Origin: Acidobacteriota bacterium
GTDB lineage: Bacteria > Acidobacteriota > Terriglobia > Terriglobales > Acidobacteriaceae
NCBI GenBank assembly: GCA_003224785.1
Contig: QHZV01000192.1
Span: 1-7,780, forward strand
Direction: 5' to 3'
DNA length: 7,780 nucleotides
The translations under genes and the position numbers were made by a program. Below the pieces are notes generated by a model, which did not search any database, was not told where the DNA came from, and saw nothing but the letters and a program-made list of their open reading frames with translations. Shown here one piece after another: positions 4,914 to 7,780 of this stretch; the stretch's first letter is position 1; each line of letters starts with the position of its first letter.

Positions 4914-5534
4914 TCAACGTCGAAGAGCCTTCACAATCGTTGCAACCTTATTTCCCTGAAACAACCGGATTCCGGCGATTCCTACGGCGCCGGCGTCAAT
5001 ACATGAACGCGCATTCGTCAGAGTCACACCTCCCAAAGCAAAAACTGAAACTTTGTGACGGCAAACAGGCCGCAAACCGTCCAGCCGGGTCGCCAACCCT
5101 TCAAACTTCCCAAACACCGGTCCGAACACGACGAAATCCGCGCTAGCCTTTTCCGCCGTCACGAGTTCGGCTTCCGTATGGCATGAAACCGCGATGACTG
5201 GATCTTTAGCGCCGTTTGCTTTACGCCAGATCCTTCGCGCATCTTCCGGGGAGATGTCTTTCGATCTCAGGTGTACGCCATCCGCCCCAGCCGCCACGGC
5301 GATGTCTATCCGAGAATTGATCAGCAGACGAGTTTTTGTGCCAGACGAGCGCACGCGCTGCATGGCCTCGCTAGCAATGAATTCCAATTCGCGCCCGGAG
5401 AGGTCCTTTTCCCGCAACTGAACAAAATCAATTCCGCAGAGCGCGGCTTCCGCGATTTTGTCCAGCAAACGTTCGCGGCGTTCCGGTTCGGTCCCAGGAA
5501 ATTGCGTTCGATCAGTTATGTAGTAGAGGAGCAA
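4914..5534 (-). CDS. thiE: Thiamine-phosphate synthase-like protein (ThiE/TenI family)
   Basis: TIM-barrel protein of the family that joins the thiazole phosphate and pyrimidine pyrophosphate moieties into thiamine phosphate. Its 206 residues fit the family. Recognisable parts are YYITDR (4-9), VQLREKD (38-44), LLINSRIDIAVAAGADGVHL (70-89), SCHTEAE (117-123), FGPVF (137-141) and FALGGVTLTNA (165-175) with the phosphate-binding GIAGIRLFQ (185-193). Two things are unusual. The Mg-binding Asp of the common NDR/NDD motif is Ser74, and the T-x-T/S-K pyrophosphate motif after GPVF is missing, replaced by GKFEGLATR. The second Mg ligand (Asp93, in HLRSKD) is kept. It may be a divergent ThiE or a TenI-like protein. 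The start must be TTG 5534: the frame is closed by TAG only 18 nt upstream, no ATG occurs before residue 58, and no Shine-Dalgarno is visible. It follows the LOG gene by 57 nt. Confidence 0.82.
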   Translation of the reverse strand: MLLYYITDRTQFPGTEPERRERLLDKIAEAALCGIDFVQLREKDLSGRELEFIASEAMQRVRSSGTKTRLLINSRIDIAVAAGADGVHLRSKDISPEDARRIWRKANGAKDPVIAVSCHTEAELVTAEKASADFVVFGPVFGKFEGLATRLDGLRPVCRHKVSVFALGGVTLTNARSCIDAGAVGIAGIRLFQGNKVATIVKALRR

Positions 5535-5591
5535 GTGCGGGCTTCGGGCTACCTAGCCATTCGTAGTCAGTCTTCCGCGAGATAACCGCCG

Positions 5592-6473
5592 TCACGGGTT
5601 CGTCTTGGCAATCTCCGGAACAGCTTCCCCCACGCGCCGCGGGCGTTCTTCGAGATGATATTTCGTCAGGCCCTCGCGCAGGAACTCGTAACCTTCCTCG
5701 GGAGTATCCACGATCTTGAACAGTTCCAGGTCTTCAGCGGAAATTGCCCCGGCGTCAATCATGGTTTGGAAGTTGATAAGCTTCTCCCAATACTGCCGTC
5801 CATAAATCACAACTAAAATCCTCTTGGCCAACTTCCGAGTCTGCGCCAACGTCAAAATCTCGAATAGCTCGTCCAACGTTCCGAATCCACCTGGAAAAAT
5901 CACCAGTGCCTTCGCCAGATAAGCGAACCAGAACTTCCGCATGAAAAAATAATGAAACTCGAAATTGAGCGACGGAGTGATGTACGGATTTGGAGACTGC
6001 TCAAACGGCAGCCGGATGTTCAGCCCGATGGTTTTTGAGCCAGCTTCTCGTGCCCCGCGATTCGCGGCTTCCATAATTCCCGGACCGCCGCCGGTTGTGA
6101 CCACAAAACGTCGCCGCCTTGCCGGAATATGCGCAGCCCACTCGCTCAGCAGAAATGCCATCTTGCGCGCATCCTCGTAATATCGCGCCATCTCCACCCC
6201 GGCCTGCAGCTGTTTTCGATCGCTGTCGTCCGTTGACAGGCTGGCCTTCTCCATCGCCGTATTCGCATCAACCAGACACGGAAAGCGCGCCGAACCGAAG
6301 AAAACTACTGTGTCCTGGATTTGTTCGCGCCGAAACCGGGCGAACGGCTCCACATATTCGGACATAATGCGAAGAATCCGCCCGTCCGGACTGTTCAGGA
6401 ACAGAGGATTCTCGTACGAGAGAGGAGCGCGTTGATCGTGGCCTTTGTCGTTATTAGTATCTGTCTTCTTCAA
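5592..6473 (-). CDS. LOG-family protein (TIGR00730-like, nucleotide phosphoribohydrolase fold)
   Basis: Rossmann-fold protein of the LONELY GUY family, often misnamed lysine decarboxylase. Characterised members cleave the N-glycosidic bond of nucleoside 5'-monophosphates, releasing a base such as a cytokinin. Counting from TTG 6473 (293 residues), the signature motifs are VVTTGGGPGIMEAANRGA (124-141) and FPGGFGTLDELFE (193-205); the FMRK stretch (177-180) and conserved Glu residues fit a catalytic site. Compared with ~190-residue LOGs it has a longer N-terminus, including an insertion-like helix region at about 68-105, as in the long bacterial subgroup. TTG 6473 gives a natural N-terminus (MKKTDTNN) and a 41-nt gap to the upstream gene. 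A TTG at 6563 would overlap that gene by 49 nt, and ATG 6365 would remove conserved-looking sequence. GGAG lies 13 nt before 6473, rather far. The physiological substrate is unknown. Confidence 0.88.
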   Translation of the reverse strand: MKKTDTNNDKGHDQRAPLSYENPLFLNSPDGRILRIMSEYVEPFARFRREQIQDTVVFFGSARFPCLVDANTAMEKASLSTDDSDRKQLQAGVEMARYYEDARKMAFLLSEWAAHIPARRRRFVVTTGGGPGIMEAANRGAREAGSKTIGLNIRLPFEQSPNPYITPSLNFEFHYFFMRKFWFAYLAKALVIFPGGFGTLDELFEILTLAQTRKLAKRILVVIYGRQYWEKLINFQTMIDAGAISAEDLELFKIVDTPEEGYEFLREGLTKYHLEERPRRVGEAVPEIAKTNP

Positions 6474-6514
6474 GGTGTCGTGACTGCTCCGTAATGGAAA
6501 TGGCTGCTGGGCAA

Positions 6515-6883
6515 CTACCGAGGGCTTTCGTGGTAATGAATTGCTTCCCAAAATCCGAGCCAAAGATCAACCATGCCCAACCCGCTGGCTAGGCCGCGTA
6601 CGAATCCGTTCGAAACGAAAGTGCGCAGGGCCGGAGAAGCAAGAAGCAGAGAATTATCAGTCCAGTGCTCTGTCCACGGCAAAATCACCAGCAGCACCCC
6701 GAATGTCGCACAAACCGTCACAAACAGCAGAGCCCGCACTCTCAGCAGCCACCTGTGTGCGCGACTGGGAGCGCTCGCAACGTCGGAGGTAGTCGCACCG
6801 CCGCGAAGGCGATCGGACCTTAGCTCCTGCGCGTCTTCTTCAAAATTGGGAACAGCAGATGCCGTCTTCGGATCGGCAGTCAG
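6515..6883 (-). CDS. Small hypothetical membrane protein, probable CTG start
   Basis: A 122-residue protein without a family name I can give. A polar, partly acidic N-terminal half (about 1-47) precedes a clear membrane segment, ALLFVTVCATFGVLLVILPW (about 51-70). A less hydrophobic second stretch, LASGLGMVDLWLGFWEAI (about 98-115), could be a second membrane or re-entrant helix. The C-terminal part has the feel of a conserved small acidobacterial protein. The frame is open back to a TGA near 6908 but holds no ATG, GTG or TTG before a GTG at 6739. That GTG would cut off the polar half, leave only two residues before the membrane segment, and has no ribosome-binding site. A CTG at 6883 has GGGAGG 5 nt upstream and yields MTADPKTASAV. 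A frameshift from ATG 6930 is the main alternative. It lies between the TPR and LOG genes on the same strand. Confidence 0.65.
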   Translation of the reverse strand: MTADPKTASAVPNFEEDAQELRSDRLRGGATTSDVASAPSRAHRWLLRVRALLFVTVCATFGVLLVILPWTEHWTDNSLLLASPALRTFVSNGFVRGLASGLGMVDLWLGFWEAIHYHESPR

Positions 6884-6939
6884 AGAAGCCTCCCGGAATA
6901 CGGCTCACGAATGCCGCGCGTGGGACCCATCGGCCTATT

Positions 6940-7780
6940 TTACGTCCTTAGGGCCTTGATCCGCTCGCCCACGTCGCGATAGTCAATGTTGCTGCCATAG
7001 ACTTCGAGGAAATTGCTGAGCGCGGCAGGGCGGTTTCCCGCATTCTCAAATGAGGATGCGAGTTCGTAATGAAGAGCTGTGCGCGTTTCCTGATCGATGC
7101 TGGGAATTTTGAGCGCCTTCTCGTACCAGCGCACTGCGGCTTCTGGCACACCTTTATCTAGGAAGCACTGCGCCAGCCAGGTGTAGGTCTGCATGATCTG
7201 ATTGAAACTGTGACCGTGCTCCGTTGCCTGGCAAACTTTCTGAAATTCGCCGATGGCTTCGTCCAGCAAGCCCATCTCTCTGAACGCGACTCCAAGGTTG
7301 TAGTGCGTCTCCGGATCTTCGTCTGCACTGGTGCCGCCGGCTTCAAGCTCACTCTTCAGTTCTCCGAACATGTCAGAGAGATCAACGCCTGCGAAGGGTT
7401 GAACCGCTTGTGGCGCACTAACCGGTTGCGGGATCTGAAGCGCAGGTGCAGCCCCAGTGGCGCTTCTCGCCGCAGCGGAGCTAGTTGCAGCAGCCGCGGC
7501 CCTGGCCACCGGCACTGCAGCAACCCGCGCAGGCGCTTGTGGCACAACTGCAGCTGGCGCGCTTGGAAAATCGTTGCCCAATGAAGCTTCAAGATCTGAA
7601 ACGAATTCGTCCAGAGTTCCCGCGCGGAACTGCTGCGCTGATGCAGTGCTCTCGACGACTGGTTCTGCGTACGCGACGGGAGCTTCTTCCATCGCCGGAG
7701 TCTCCGCAACGAATCCGTCCCCAAGCGAAGCCTCGATCTCCGAAACCATCTCTTGCAGCACAGGCCTTTCGCTCGGCCAT
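6940..7780 (-). CDS. TPR protein with repeated acidic helical motifs (5' end outside the window)
   Basis: Partial protein whose frame stays open to the right edge; an internal GTG at 7761 is not a believable start, because upstream codons (WPSERP) continue the same style. Numbering from that GTG, the N-terminal half has a repeated motif, LQEMVSEIEASLGDGF (2-17) and LDEFVSDLEASLGNDF (50-65), and a weaker third copy, LSDMFGELKSELEAG (128-142). These are separated by Ala/Pro/Val-rich flexible linkers (about 66-122). Tetratricopeptide repeats follow: EDPETHYNLGVAFREMGLLDEAIGEFQKV (about 148-176), a second at about 191-219 and a third at about 229-257, ending in YRDVGERIKAL. TPRs form protein-binding solenoids, so the protein is probably a scaffold or assembly factor, and the repeated short helices may be docking peptides. 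No signal peptide can be judged. It is the first gene of the minus-strand run in this window; 56 nt separate it from the next. Confidence 0.85.
   Translation of the reverse strand, partial: WPSERPVLQEMVSEIEASLGDGFVAETPAMEEAPVAYAEPVVESTASAQQFRAGTLDEFVSDLEASLGNDFPSAPAAVVPQAPARVAAVPVARAAAAATSSAAARSATGAAPALQIPQPVSAPQAVQPFAGVDLSDMFGELKSELEAGGTSADEDPETHYNLGVAFREMGLLDEAIGEFQKVCQATEHGHSFNQIMQTYTWLAQCFLDKGVPEAAVRWYEKALKIPSIDQETRTALHYELASSFENAGNRPAALSNFLEVYGSNIDYRDVGERIKALRT

Noticed and set aside
5535..5591. Possible TPP riboswitch ahead of the ThiE-like gene
   Set aside because: The gap is only 57 nt and contains none of the conserved TPP-aptamer elements; the upstream sequence is the LOG coding region.
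7356..7724. Alternative minus-strand frame inside the TPR gene (Arg/Leu/Ser-rich)
   Set aside because: It overlaps fully the frame with the clear TPR and repeated motifs and has composition typical of an out-of-frame reading.

Overview
The window looks like ordinary chromosome from a bacterium of the Acidobacteriota, probably a Terriglobia/Koribacter-like lineage. This is inferred from moderately high GC, the style of the NarL-type response regulator, the TPR protein and the long LOG-family protein; no taxonomic marker is present. I see no mobile element, CRISPR array, tRNA or rRNA.

Left part (1-2887). A gene runs off the left edge on the minus strand; only about seven codons are visible and peptide deformylase is a guess. 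A short heptamer array separates it from aroC (chorismate synthase, minus). A 175-bp divergent region holding overlapping hairpins lies between aroC and a plus-strand two-component pair: a soluble NarX-type histidine kinase and a NarL/FixJ-type response regulator, 16 nt apart and surely co-transcribed.

Middle (2888-4483). The regulator converges on a minus-strand tdh-like gene (L-threonine 3-dehydrogenase). Its Zn-binding residues are intact, but about 18 residues of the NAD-binding domain are missing in frame. Upstream of it is a 570-bp stretch without ordinary genes. It contains a second degenerate heptamer array, several hairpins, a tiny Lys/Ala-rich ORF with a perfect Shine-Dalgarno, and a strong intrinsic terminator. 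This looks like a compact micro-gene or leader-RNA transcription unit and is the most unusual part of the window.

Right part (4484-7780). A small MerR-type DNA-binding protein (plus) converges with a four-gene minus-strand run, read from the right edge: a TPR protein with repeated acidic motifs (5' end outside the window), a small membrane protein, a LOG-family nucleotide phosphoribohydrolase-like protein, and a thiamine-phosphate-synthase-like protein. The last three all seem to use non-ATG starts (probable CTG, TTG, TTG). The ThiE-like protein lacks some canonical active-site residues. The four genes may form an operon, but no shared pathway is evident.
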